A DNA stretch of 41,850 nt from an uncultured Ruminococcus sp. (lineage in GTDB: Bacteria; Bacillota; Clostridia; Oscillospirales; Ruminococcaceae): the NCBI GenBank assembly GCA_900539095.1, contig UQAR01000009.1, forward strand, positions 1 to 41,850, written 5' to 3'. Under the pieces are notes generated by a model. That model was not told the DNA's origin and made no database searches. It worked only from the letters and a program-made list of their open reading frames with translations. Positions 22,455-30,741 of the stretch are shown piece after piece. Numbering within the stretch: the stretch's first letter is position 1; each line of letters opens with the position of its first letter. A program made the translations under genes and the position numbers.

Positions 22455-22709
22455 ATGAATTTCGGACAGGCGATCGAAGAAGCAAAGAGAGGTAAGAAAA
22501 TAGCAAGAAAAGGTTGGAATGGCAAAGGACAGTATGTTGAGCTTGCCACTAATGTTAGTTATAGATCACCTAATGGTACTGTGACAAATGTAGACCATAA
22601 GGATATGGGCAATAAAGCATTAGCGTTTGTGGGAACTTCTGGCGTACAACTTGGCTGGCTTGCAAGTCAAGCAGATATGCTGTCGGAAGATTGGCAGACA
22701 ATGGACTAA
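22455..22709 (+). CDS. DUF2829 / Tad2-family protein (candidate anti-Thoeris)
   Basis: The 84-aa product starts MNFGQAIEEAKRGKKIARKG after GAAAGGACGG. The N-terminal motif (FGQAIEEAKRGKKIARKGWN, residues 3-22) and the C-terminal motif WLASQADMLSEDW are those of DUF2829. Tad2, a member of this family, is known to bind the cyclic ADP-ribose signal of the Thoeris defence system and so protect phages. The length matches. Two terminators flank it (22395-22426, 22725-22747), marking it as a moron between minor capsid and scaffold genes. Whether this copy binds the signal is not shown. A host Thoeris system would not be expected in this window. Confidence 0.85.
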   Translation: MNFGQAIEEAKRGKKIARKGWNGKGQYVELATNVSYRSPNGTVTNVDHKDMGNKALAFVGTSGVQLGWLASQADMLSEDWQTMD

Positions 22710-22724
22710 TCAAATATCGGAACT

Positions 22725-22747
22725 AAGCACCTTAACGGGTGCTTTTT
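22725..22747 (+). terminator. Terminator after the DUF2829 gene
   Basis: AAGCACC (22725-22731) pairs with GGTGCTT (22738-22744), followed by a T6 run that begins within the arm. It sits in the middle of the structural operon. Confidence 0.75.
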
Positions 22748-22839
22748 TCATACCATTTCGTCCTTGATATGACGTTAAACTGTCAGACTTTCACACCGCA
22801 GACAGAGCGGTATATAAGCTATGTAGAAAGGACAAACAT

Positions 22840-23451
22840 ATGAAAAACATTTTTGAGATCCTTGCCGCTCTGGGTATTGCTATCCCTGAGGACAAGAAAC
22901 AGGACATCACAAAACAGGTGGCAGAGAATTATAAGACTGTGGCTGAGTTTGAAAAGGTGAAAAGCCGTCTTGAGGTGGAGCGTGATAACTATAAGGACAG
23001 CCTTGATACCGCACAGAACTCTCTCAAAGAATTTGAGGGCGTGGACGTCAAGGAGCTTAACGGCAAAGTCGCACAGCTCACCGCTGACCTTGCTAAGAAA
23101 GATACCGAGTATCAGGCGAAGATATCTGATATGGAGTTTGACGCTGCCCTTGATAACGCTATCTCGGCAAGCAAGGCAAGAAATGTCAAGGCTCTTAAAG
23201 CTTTGCTTGATGTGGAAACTCTCAAAGCCTCCAAAAATCAGGCTGAGGATATCAAGACGGCTATCGAGAACGTGAAGAAAGATAACGATTATCTTTTTGA
23301 AAGCTCCGAGCCTATCAAGAACCCGGTTGCTCCCACGGGGACTCCTGCCGCAGGTGAAGTGAGCAAGGAAACCTTTGCAAAAATGGGGTATATGCAGAGG
23401 TTGGAACTTAAACGAACAGACCCCGAAAAATACGAACAGTTGAAAGGATAG
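22840..23451 (+). CDS. Phage scaffolding protein (GP20-like)
   Basis: The 203-aa protein is mostly coiled coil (about 20-150), Lys/Glu/Asp/Ala rich, as expected of minor structural protein GP20, which shapes the procapsid and is then lost. The C-terminus is basic (YMQRLELKRTDPEKYEQLKG), the usual capsid-contacting end. It directly precedes the major capsid gene. GAAAGGACAAAC precedes the start. Confidence 0.9.
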   Translation: MKNIFEILAALGIAIPEDKKQDITKQVAENYKTVAEFEKVKSRLEVERDNYKDSLDTAQNSLKEFEGVDVKELNGKVAQLTADLAKKDTEYQAKISDMEFDAALDNAISASKARNVKALKALLDVETLKASKNQAEDIKTAIENVKKDNDYLFESSEPIKNPVAPTGTPAAGEVSKETFAKMGYMQRLELKRTDPEKYEQLKG

Positions 23452-23457
23452 GATATT

Positions 23458-24528
23458 ATGAAAATGACAAATGGCATTAGAATTTCTATGCAGTATTTCG
23501 CAGAGCAGACAAAGATCACCGACCTTATCGATCCTGAGGTAATGAGTGATATGATCGACGCAAAGATAGAGTCTAAGATAACTGTATCTCCCTTTGCGAA
23601 GATAGACAGAAAACTCGTTGGCGTGCCTGGCGATACTATCACAGTGCCGCAGTACAAGTATATCGGCGACGCAGTTGATGTTGCAGAGGGCGTTGAGGCT
23701 GAAACTGTCAAGCTTGAAACAGACTCCACTCAGGCTAAGGTGAAGAAAGCCATGAAAGTGGTGGAGATAACCGACGAGGCTGTTCTCAGCGGCTATGGCA
23801 ATCCTGCGGGTCAGGCGACTTCACAGCTTGCAATGTCTATCGCTTCTAAGGTGGACGCAGACAGCATGGACGCACTTATGAAAGCCCAACTCATCTATGA
23901 CGGCTCGACCTCTGCTATCTCTTACAGCGGCATTGTTGACGCTGTTGACAAGTTCAACGAGGAGCTGAATACCGAAAAGGCTATGTTTATTAATCCTCAT
24001 CAGAACTCACAGCTTAGAAAGGATCCGAACTTCATTTCAGCAGATAAGTATGACGGCAATGTGGTAATGACAGGCGAGATAGGCAAGATAGCGAACTGCC
24101 GTATCGTTCCGTCAAAGAAAGTTTCACTTAACGAGGCTATCCCAGAACAGTATGTGAGAGTTGACAGCGATGCAGAGGGTGCGAAGGAAGTTGTTGCCGA
24201 CAGCACATCTTCACCGACTACTTCACAGATAAAGCTCGGCTCAGTAACGCCTTGTGCAGAGGGTTACGCTCCAAAGGTGGGTGACTATGTTGTAAAGAAC
24301 GCCGCTGTCAAGGCTGGTACTTTCTACACATGTCCTATCATCAAGCTCAACGCTGATACTGAAACAGAGGACGAAACATCAGCTCTGACTATCTACCTCA
24401 AGCGTGACACCAACGTTGAAACTGAAAGAGAGAGCAGAAAACGCTGTACAGACATATCTGCTGACAAGCATTACACTGTGGCTATCTCAGACCAGTCAAA
24501 GGTAGTGCTTGCAAGATTCAAGAAGTAA
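23458..24528 (+). CDS. Major capsid protein (N4-gp56 family)
   Basis: The 356-aa protein has the N-terminal QYFAEQTKITDLIDPEVMSDMI pattern, GDTITVPQYKYIGDAVDVAEG, and EITDEAVLSGYGNP of the N4-gp56 capsid family, with HK97-type fold by family knowledge. An insertion-like segment (ADSTSSPTTSQIKLGSVTP, about 245-265) could be an exposed loop. The C-terminal core resumes with YTVAISDQSKVVLARF. It follows the scaffold gene by 6 bases. Confidence 0.93.
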   Translation: MKMTNGIRISMQYFAEQTKITDLIDPEVMSDMIDAKIESKITVSPFAKIDRKLVGVPGDTITVPQYKYIGDAVDVAEGVEAETVKLETDSTQAKVKKAMKVVEITDEAVLSGYGNPAGQATSQLAMSIASKVDADSMDALMKAQLIYDGSTSAISYSGIVDAVDKFNEELNTEKAMFINPHQNSQLRKDPNFISADKYDGNVVMTGEIGKIANCRIVPSKKVSLNEAIPEQYVRVDSDAEGAKEVVADSTSSPTTSQIKLGSVTPCAEGYAPKVGDYVVKNAAVKAGTFYTCPIIKLNADTETEDETSALTIYLKRDTNVETERESRKRCTDISADKHYTVAISDQSKVVLARFKK

Positions 24529-24542
24529 AGAGGTGTGGCAGT

Positions 24543-24911
24543 ATGAAAGCATATGCAAGCGAGAGCTACTATATAGGCGTTTATCTTTGCGGCAAAGAGC
24601 CTGACATATCTGCCGCTTTTAACTTCTATGCAATGCAAGCCACAAGCCTTATAAAGCAATATACCCTTGACAACGTTGACGAGAACGATATCCCCGAAGA
24701 AGTGAAAATGTGCTGCTGCGAGCTTGCGGAGAATATCTTCAAGGCAGAGCAGGAGGGTGCCACTCAGGGGGTATCTTCCGAAAGCGTTGGGGGCTGGTCG
24801 AAGTCATATGAAAGCTCAGATATCCGCAGACAGAACGCTGACAGAGCCGTTCACGATATCGTGTACAAATGGCTCAGCGGAACAGGGCTGCTTTACAGAG
24901 GGGTGAGGTAA
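24543..24911 (+). CDS. Head-tail connector (adaptor) protein
   Basis: The 122-aa helical protein lies right after the capsid gene, at the place of gp6/YqbG-type connectors that dock on the portal. Helices FNFYAMQATSLIKQYTLDNV and EVKMCCCELAENIFKAEQ are visible, with an unusual CCC triplet. The assignment rests on order, size and helical form. Its stop abuts the next start. Confidence 0.7.
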   Translation: MKAYASESYYIGVYLCGKEPDISAAFNFYAMQATSLIKQYTLDNVDENDIPEEVKMCCCELAENIFKAEQEGATQGVSSESVGGWSKSYESSDIRRQNADRAVHDIVYKWLSGTGLLYRGVR

Positions 24912-25268
24912 ATGCTTGCAAACAGCGATTGCACAGTGTATCTTTTCGACAAGCAGACAGGGGGATTTGTGCGGAAATATGCAGAGAAAGTTTATTGGTG
25001 CGAAAACAGGTCGGGAAGTATCGTGAAAAGCGGTATGCAGACCTCAGACAGCACAAGGGTGTATTTCTATGACGATAATGCACCGAAAACCCCTGCAAAG
25101 GATATGCTTGTGAGAGGAAAATGCGAGTTTGAGTTCGATAATCAAACGCCGCAGAGCATATCTGAGAGCATGAAAATGTTCCGTGGGGAGTATGACTTTG
25201 TTACGGTAATGAGCATTGATGATTATATGTTCGGCGGTCTGCCGCATATGGAGGTGAGCGTGAAATGA
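24912..25268 (+). CDS. Head closure-like protein
   Basis: The 118-aa beta-rich protein (CTVYLFDKQTGG, STRVYFYDDNAP, EFEFDNQTPQ) sits second after the capsid, the usual place of the head-completion stopper. It overlaps the next gene by 4 bases. I do not recognise a firm family, so the name rests on position. Confidence 0.6.
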   Translation: MLANSDCTVYLFDKQTGGFVRKYAEKVYWCENRSGSIVKSGMQTSDSTRVYFYDDNAPKTPAKDMLVRGKCEFEFDNQTPQSISESMKMFRGEYDFVTVMSIDDYMFGGLPHMEVSVK

Positions 25269-25702
25269 AGATAGGTCAGCCTATGGACAGCAGGGCTATC
25301 ACTTGGGATAAGTCCTTTGCAGGCAAGTATTCAGAACGTTTTGATAAGGCTCAAAAGTTCATTGACGCCGAGTGCATAAGGCATATGGTGAAGTATACAC
25401 CTACCCTCAGCACTAATCTGAGAAAGTCTGCCACGAGAGGCACAAAAATAGGCAGCGGCAAGATACAGTATCTTGCACCTTACGCACGCTATCAGTATTA
25501 CGGCAAGCTTATGGTATCCTCTGTCACAGGCTCATCTTACGCCCGACAGGGTGAAAAGAAAGTGTTGACGGACAAAGACCTTGTTTACAGCACTTTTAAA
25601 GAGCCACTTGCCGGCAAGCTTTGGTTTGAGCGAATGAAAGCCGACAAGAAAAAGCAGATACTCAGAGGAGCGGCGGCGATAATGGGAGGCAAAACGAAAT
25701 GA
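25265..25702 (+). CDS. Minor capsid / HK97 gp10-like head-tail protein
   Basis: The 145-aa protein has the pattern of the minor capsid family of A118-like phages: an N-terminal helix (SERFDKAQKFIDAECIRHM), KYTPTLSTNLRKSATRGTKIG, a YLAPYARYQYYGK strand, and the closing LWFERMKADKKKQILRGA. Order and motif support a tail-completion role at the neck. It overlaps both neighbours by 4 bases. Confidence 0.75.
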   Translation: MKIGQPMDSRAITWDKSFAGKYSERFDKAQKFIDAECIRHMVKYTPTLSTNLRKSATRGTKIGSGKIQYLAPYARYQYYGKLMVSSVTGSSYARQGEKKVLTDKDLVYSTFKEPLAGKLWFERMKADKKKQILRGAAAIMGGKTK

Positions 25703-26142
25703 ACATAATTGAGCTGGTGAAAGATATCTTGCAGCAGTTTCCGAAAATATCGGAGGTTTGCAATGATATTCATATCGACTTTACCGATGATACGCCAACA
25801 AATTACGGCTTGTCCTCGACAGGCGACAGCCTTATAAGTTCGGATATTCTGGGCGGTCAGACAAGACAGCATAACTTCATTCTCTATGCTGTGTATCAGT
25901 CTATGAATGATTTTGACAGAATGTCAAACAGCGGCGTACTGCTTGAATTGCAGATGTGGCTTGAAAGCTATGCAAACAAGCATAGAGATACCACGTTCAC
26001 TACCATAACAGAGGGCGAGGAAAGGACAGGCGTTCTTGAAAAGCTCACCTGTGCAAATGGAATGATATACGCAATACCAAATGAAAACACAAACGATACT
26101 GTGCAGTATCAGTTACAGATAGCGGCACAGTATCAGATATAA
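25699..26142 (+). CDS. Tail terminator-like protein
   Basis: The 147-aa protein lies just before the major tail gene. It has a mixed fold with a helix (IIELVKDILQQFPKISEV), a strand pair around RQHNFILYAVYQ, and a tail ending TVQYQLQIAAQYQI. Size and position match tail terminators that cap the tail tube at the neck. Confidence 0.7.
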   Translation: MNIIELVKDILQQFPKISEVCNDIHIDFTDDTPTNYGLSSTGDSLISSDILGGQTRQHNFILYAVYQSMNDFDRMSNSGVLLELQMWLESYANKHRDTTFTTITEGEERTGVLEKLTCANGMIYAIPNENTNDTVQYQLQIAAQYQI

Positions 26143-26156
26143 AAGGAGGAAAACAT

Positions 26157-26672
26157 ATGCCTGATTATTCATACAAGAGCGGAAAGCTCAACAGAAGTCA
26201 TCTTCTGCATTATCTTGACACTACATTCGCAGCGGTCGCCTCATCACCAAGCTGGTATCTTCTCGGCAAGGACGTTGAGGACGCAAGTGTGGCACTCAAT
26301 CCTGACACTTCCACAAAGAAGAATATCCTTGATGAAACCACAGTTGAGGACAACGGCTATGAGCCTGAGTTCGACCTTGACACATTCTATGCAAAGCCCG
26401 GTGACGCACTTTACGAAAAGCTCAAGGATATCATGATGAATCGTCTTACCGGTGACGCCTGTAAGACAAGCGTGCTTGAAGTCATCGTTGACAAGACCAC
26501 AGGTGCGTATGACGCATGGACGGAAGATGTCATAGTCAAGCCGCAGTCTTATGGCGGACCACAGGGTGGCGTAAATATCCCGTTCAACTGCACTTTTGCA
26601 GGAAACAGAGTGAAAGGCTCTGTCACCTTTGCAGCAGGCGTGCCAACGTTTGCAAAGACTACGGAAGAATAA
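26157..26672 (+). CDS. Major tail (tube) protein
   Basis: The 171-aa product has features of the siphovirus tail tube: HYLDTTFAAVASSPSWYLLGKDVEDASVALNPDTSTKKNILDETT (summarised, about 20-65), a middle helix, and C-terminal beta strands (PFNCTFAGNRVKGSVTF). AAAAGGAGG precedes the start. A short terminator-like hairpin follows, as often seen after highly made tail proteins. Confidence 0.88.
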   Translation: MPDYSYKSGKLNRSHLLHYLDTTFAAVASSPSWYLLGKDVEDASVALNPDTSTKKNILDETTVEDNGYEPEFDLDTFYAKPGDALYEKLKDIMMNRLTGDACKTSVLEVIVDKTTGAYDAWTEDVIVKPQSYGGPQGGVNIPFNCTFAGNRVKGSVTFAAGVPTFAKTTEE

Positions 26673-26691
26673 ACTATATGACAAACATATG

Positions 26692-26722
26692 AAAGCACTT
26701 CGTTCAGAGTGGAGTGCTTTTT
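26692..26722 (+). terminator. Attenuating hairpin after the major tail gene
   Basis: AAAGCACT (26692-26699) pairs with AGTGCTTT (26713-26720), followed by TT. The short T tract suggests partial termination, which would lower expression of downstream tail genes. Confidence 0.6.
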
Positions 26723-26752
26723 GTTTGCCATAATACAGAAAGGACGATAGAA

Positions 26753-27259
26753 ATGTCAATGCAGTCAATAGATTTTAACAGCGGCAATTACAAAGAGTAC
26801 GCTATAAACGGCGACGAGAACAGAGTGATAAGGATAAACGTGTCAGACGTTGGTATCATCACAAGGATACAGGACGCTATGAGCAAGGCTGACAATATCG
26901 CAGAAGAAGTGTCAGAACGTGAGAAAAAAGAGGATAAAACTCAGCTGCTCAGGGAATATGACCAGCGTGCAAGAGATATGGTGAACAGCATATTTGAAAG
27001 TGATGTGTGTACGGCGGCACTGGGCGGCATAAATGTATTTTCTATGGGTTCAAACGGCAAGCCTGTGCTTTTCAATTTCCTTGAGGCACTCCTTGCGGTG
27101 GTGGTGCAGGAGATAAAGTCAACGCAGACGGCGGCTCAGATAAAGCTTGAAGAAAAGGTGGAGAAGTACATAGCTCCCGTTGTTGCTCAGCCTGCGGTCA
27201 ATGTGGCGGAGCTTTCTGACGAGGACAAAAAGGCTCTGCTCAGGGAGCTGCTGAAATGA
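26753..27259 (+). CDS. Tail assembly chaperone-like protein (gp14-type)
   Basis: The start at 26753 follows GAAAGGACG. The 168-aa protein begins MSMQSIDFNSGNYKEYAING, has helices around REKKEDKTQLLREYDQRARD, and ends in a helix (SDEDKKALLRELLK). It lies between the major tail and Gp15-type genes, the place of the first tail assembly chaperone. The stop overlaps the next ATG (aATGA). I see no clear slippery site, so translational coupling rather than frameshift is likely. Confidence 0.7.
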   Translation: MSMQSIDFNSGNYKEYAINGDENRVIRINVSDVGIITRIQDAMSKADNIAEEVSEREKKEDKTQLLREYDQRARDMVNSIFESDVCTAALGGINVFSMGSNGKPVLFNFLEALLAVVVQEIKSTQTAAQIKLEEKVEKYIAPVVAQPAVNVAELSDEDKKALLRELLK

Positions 27260-27828
27260 TAGGCAACTTGCCCACAGCCCTTGAAATAGGCGGCAAAGAG
27301 TATGCCATACACTCGGATTTTCGGGTCATACTGCGGATCTATTCAGCCTTTGCAGACCCCGAACTTGACGAGCGTGAAAAGTGCTATGTGTGTCTTAAAT
27401 GCCTTTATGCTGAGGATATCCCACGAGAACATTTGCAGGAGGCTGTCAACAAGGCTTATTGGTTTGTGGGCGGTGGAGATGTTCCACAGGAGAGCGTTCA
27501 GCCTACAAAAACTATCGACTGGGAGCAGGACGAGAGTATTATTTTTCCTGCGGTGAACAAGGCGGCAGGCTTTGAAACGAGGACGGTAAAATATCTTCAT
27601 TGGTGGACTTTTCTCGGCTATTTCAATGAGATAGGCGAGGGGCTTTTTTCGTCTGTTATAGGCATACGGCAAAAGCTTAACAAGGACAAAAAGCTTGAAA
27701 AATACGAGCAGGAGTTTTACAGAAACCACCGCAATATGATAGACCTTAAACGAAAGCTCTCAGCAGAAGAGCAGAGGGCTGAAAACGAGGACAAAGAGTT
27801 TCTGAAACAACTGACGGGAGGTGAATGA
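27256..27828 (+). CDS. Bacteriophage Gp15 family tail chaperone
   Basis: The 190-aa protein has the Gp15 pattern: EYAIHSDFRVILRIYSAFAD, EKCYVCLKCLY, then KTIDWEQDESIIFPAVNKAAGFETRTVKYLHWWTFLGYFNEIGE (summarised, about 88-131). Gp15 proteins act in tail assembly as the distal chaperone before the tape measure gene. The charged C-terminus (KRKLSAEEQRAENEDKEF) is helical. Confidence 0.85.
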   Translation: MIGNLPTALEIGGKEYAIHSDFRVILRIYSAFADPELDEREKCYVCLKCLYAEDIPREHLQEAVNKAYWFVGGGDVPQESVQPTKTIDWEQDESIIFPAVNKAAGFETRTVKYLHWWTFLGYFNEIGEGLFSSVIGIRQKLNKDKKLEKYEQEFYRNHRNMIDLKRKLSAEEQRAENEDKEFLKQLTGGE

Positions 27829-27830
27829 CA

Positions 27831-30347
27831 ATGGCTGACGGGTGTTTGAATTTTGACACCAACATAAACAGCGAGGGCTTTGAAAAGGGCTTGAAAAGCC
27901 TTTCCGATATGGTGGGGGATATCAAGCCAAAACTTAAAAGCCTTGCAATGGCTGTGACGGCAGCATTCTCCGTCAAGAAGCTTGTGGACTTCGGCAGGCA
28001 ATCCATAGAAACAGCCTCAGACCTTGCGGAAGTTCAGAACGTTGTTGATACGGCTTTCGGAGAGTCCAAGCAGAAAATGGAGGACTTCGCTGACACGGCT
28101 GTCAAGACCTACGGCATTTCAAAGCTCACCGCAAAGCAGACAGGCTCAAACTTCATGGCTATGGCAGCAGGAATGGGGCTTGCCAATGACAGTGCAAGCG
28201 ATATGGCTATGGCTCTTACAGGGCTGTCTGCGGATATGGCGTCATTTTATAATGTCGGTCAGGACGTGGCAAGCACGGCTCTGAAATCGATATTCACAGG
28301 GGAAACTGAGACCCTCAAACAGTTCGGTATCGTTATGACGGACGCCAATTTGCAGGCGTATGCACTTTCAAAGGGTATAACGAAGTCAACTGCCGATATG
28401 TCGCAGGCTGAAAAAGTTCAACTGAGATACAATTACGTTATGTCGCAAACGGCTCTTGCACAGGGCGACTTTGCAAAGACTTCTGACAGCTGGGCAAACC
28501 AAACTAGAATACTCTCTGAGCAATGGAAAGAGTTTGGAGCGACTATCGGCACTGTGCTGATGAACGTTCTTCTGCCTGCTGTCAAGGCGATAAACAGTCT
28601 GCTTTCACAGCTCATAGCTTTGGCACAGGGGGCAGCGAGGGCACTTTCAGAGGCGTTCGGTTTTGAACTAAGCAACAGTGCAGACGAGGCTCAAAGCATA
28701 GTGAAAAGCACCTCTCAGGCGGCGGATAATTACAGCGATATAGCCGACAATGCACAACAGACTCAGGAGGCACAGGAAGGCTCTCTTGCAAGCTTTGATC
28801 AGATGAACAAGCTGAATGATGAGAGCAAGTCAGACAGCACTGAGGTCAGCGGAGCTGGGGAGATAATGCAGCCTTCCGGGACTAGCGTTGAGGTGGATAC
28901 GGGTAAGGCAGATAAAAAGCTGTCTGACTTTTTCACATCAGTGAGAACTCAGTTTGAAAAGCTTGCAGACTATCTTAATAAGAATTTTAAGCCTATTTTC
29001 GCTGATATATGGAGCGGACTTGAAAGAGAGAGCATTGAACTTGTTCAGATACTCGGCGGAGTTTTCAGCGATATAAAGTCGCTTTCCGAACCGCTCAAAG
29101 CTTATTTTATAAACGATTTTACACCGCTTATGCAGACCGCTTTCAGCACGCTTGGCAAGATAGGCATAGGACTTTTTGACAGCTTCAACAAGGTGTTTTC
29201 TGATATCTGGAATGTGGCAGTGTTCCCTATACTGCAAAACTTTCTCACTGTAGGATTACCCCTAATAGCGGATTTTGGCACGCAGGTATGGAACACGTTA
29301 GGCGTACTGTTTGACAATATAAAAGAGATCTTCGATACCTTGTGGAACGGCGTTGCACAGCCTGTGCTGAACGCCTTGAAAACACTGTGGTGCGATACAT
29401 GGCAGAGCATTTCAAACTTTTGGAACGAGTGGGGACAGCCTATATTTGACGGCATAAACGAGGGTATAACCACCACAAAGAACGTATTCCTCAATCTGTG
29501 GGAAACGGTCTTGAAACCTGTGTTTGACAAGCTCATGGACGTGGCTGACAGCGTTTGGACGGAGCACTTGAAACCTCTGCTTGATGAGTTTCTCGACTTT
29601 GTGGGAACGCTTATCACAAGCGTTCTGAGCATTTACAACAAAGCCATAGCACCTGTTGTGAACTGGCTTGTGAGCATACTCGGACCGATAGTCAGCAGTG
29701 TGCTTGGCAAGATAATAAAGACAGTGGGCGATGTCATAAGCAATATAATTGACGCCGTGAAGAACATCATTTCAGCACTTAAAGGCGTTGTGCTGTTCAT
29801 AACGGGAGTGTTCACCGGTGATTGGAAAAAAGCTTGGCAGGGTGTAAAGAAGATTTTCAAAGGCGTATGGGACGCACTTGTTGACATAGCAAAAACACCT
29901 ATTAATTTGATAATCGGGCTTATAAATGGTCTGACAGGTGTAGTTGAGGACGCTTTGAATTGGATAATCGACGGCATAAACGAGCTGAGCTTCACGACAC
30001 CTGATTGGCTTCCCGGTGATCTTGGTGGTCAGACATTTGGCTTTGACCTAAGCCAAATTGATATCCCTGAAATACCCAAACTTGCTCAAGGTGCAGTGAT
30101 ACCGCCGAACTCTGAGTTTCTTGCAGTTCTGGGCGATCAGAAACGTGGCACGAATATCGAGGCACCGCTTGATACTATCACGCAGGCTGTTTTGCAGGCT
30201 CTTGTGTCTTATGGCGGAGCGGGTGGAAATCAGAAGATAAGCGTTACCATACCGCTGACGCTCAACGGCAGGACTATCACGCAGATAGTTATTGACGATA
30301 TCAATGACTATATCAAACGCAACGGCAGGTCGCCAATAAGGGCATAG
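27831..30347 (+). CDS. Tail tape measure protein
   Basis: The start at 27831 is chosen because GGAGG is 9 bases upstream; an ATG at 27825 is too close. The 838-aa protein sets tail length. It has an N-terminal tape-measure domain with QTGSNFMAMAAGMGL and ALKSIFTGETETLKQFGI (about 100-170), long helical parts, and repeated Trp-spaced units in the middle (NVAVFPILQNF, NGVAQPVLNALKTLW, WGQPIFDGINEG, ETVLKPVFDKLMD, SVWTEHLKPLLDEF). Hydrophobic stretches follow (about 600-690). The C-terminus carries GQTFGFDLSQIDIPEIPKLAQGAV, typical of PBSX-like tapes. Confidence 0.93.
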   Translation: MADGCLNFDTNINSEGFEKGLKSLSDMVGDIKPKLKSLAMAVTAAFSVKKLVDFGRQSIETASDLAEVQNVVDTAFGESKQKMEDFADTAVKTYGISKLTAKQTGSNFMAMAAGMGLANDSASDMAMALTGLSADMASFYNVGQDVASTALKSIFTGETETLKQFGIVMTDANLQAYALSKGITKSTADMSQAEKVQLRYNYVMSQTALAQGDFAKTSDSWANQTRILSEQWKEFGATIGTVLMNVLLPAVKAINSLLSQLIALAQGAARALSEAFGFELSNSADEAQSIVKSTSQAADNYSDIADNAQQTQEAQEGSLASFDQMNKLNDESKSDSTEVSGAGEIMQPSGTSVEVDTGKADKKLSDFFTSVRTQFEKLADYLNKNFKPIFADIWSGLERESIELVQILGGVFSDIKSLSEPLKAYFINDFTPLMQTAFSTLGKIGIGLFDSFNKVFSDIWNVAVFPILQNFLTVGLPLIADFGTQVWNTLGVLFDNIKEIFDTLWNGVAQPVLNALKTLWCDTWQSISNFWNEWGQPIFDGINEGITTTKNVFLNLWETVLKPVFDKLMDVADSVWTEHLKPLLDEFLDFVGTLITSVLSIYNKAIAPVVNWLVSILGPIVSSVLGKIIKTVGDVISNIIDAVKNIISALKGVVLFITGVFTGDWKKAWQGVKKIFKGVWDALVDIAKTPINLIIGLINGLTGVVEDALNWIIDGINELSFTTPDWLPGDLGGQTFGFDLSQIDIPEIPKLAQGAVIPPNSEFLAVLGDQKRGTNIEAPLDTITQAVLQALVSYGGAGGNQKISVTIPLTLNGRTITQIVIDDINDYIKRNGRSPIRA

Positions 30348-30359
30348 GAGGTGCAGAAA

Positions 30360-30728
30360 ATGAAAAGTAAAGGACTTATTTTTGGCAGTGAAAGGGTCGC
30401 CACGCCTGCGGAAGTCAGTTTTACAAATAACAAGATATGGTCGAACAATGCAGGGCGAACGGCTAACTGCAAAATGGTGGGCGACATAAGAGCCATAAAG
30501 AAAACCGTCACGCTGAAATGGTATCACCTCACAGGTGAGGAGACGGCAAAACTCAATGAATATATCTCCAACGTTGACAGACCGTTTTTCAGTATCACGC
30601 TCCTTGACGAAACATTTCAGGAAAGCACTTTTGACGTTTATGCAGGCGACCCAACTTATGAGGTTTTCGGCTGGGACGAGAACAAACAGTTCTGCAAAGG
30701 CGTTGCGGTGGACTTGATAATGCAGTAA
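30360..30728 (+). CDS. Small tail protein after tape measure (DUF6711-like)
   Basis: The start at 30360 follows AGGAGGTG. The 122-aa protein is beta rich (KTVTLKWYHLTGEETAKLNEYI, FFSITLLDETFQESTFDVYAGDP) with the layout of a distal-tail or tail-hub adaptor domain. Small proteins of this kind lie between tape measure and hub genes in Clostridia phages. The DUF name is a tentative recollection. Confidence 0.65.
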   Translation: MKSKGLIFGSERVATPAEVSFTNNKIWSNNAGRTANCKMVGDIRAIKKTVTLKWYHLTGEETAKLNEYISNVDRPFFSITLLDETFQESTFDVYAGDPTYEVFGWDENKQFCKGVAVDLIMQ

Positions 30729-30741
30729 GGGGGGCGTTTGA

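Noticed and set aside
27240..27262. Programmed frameshift between the two tail chaperone genes
   Set aside because: The second gene has its own ATG in an ATGA overlap and I see no X-XXY-YYZ slippery heptamer.
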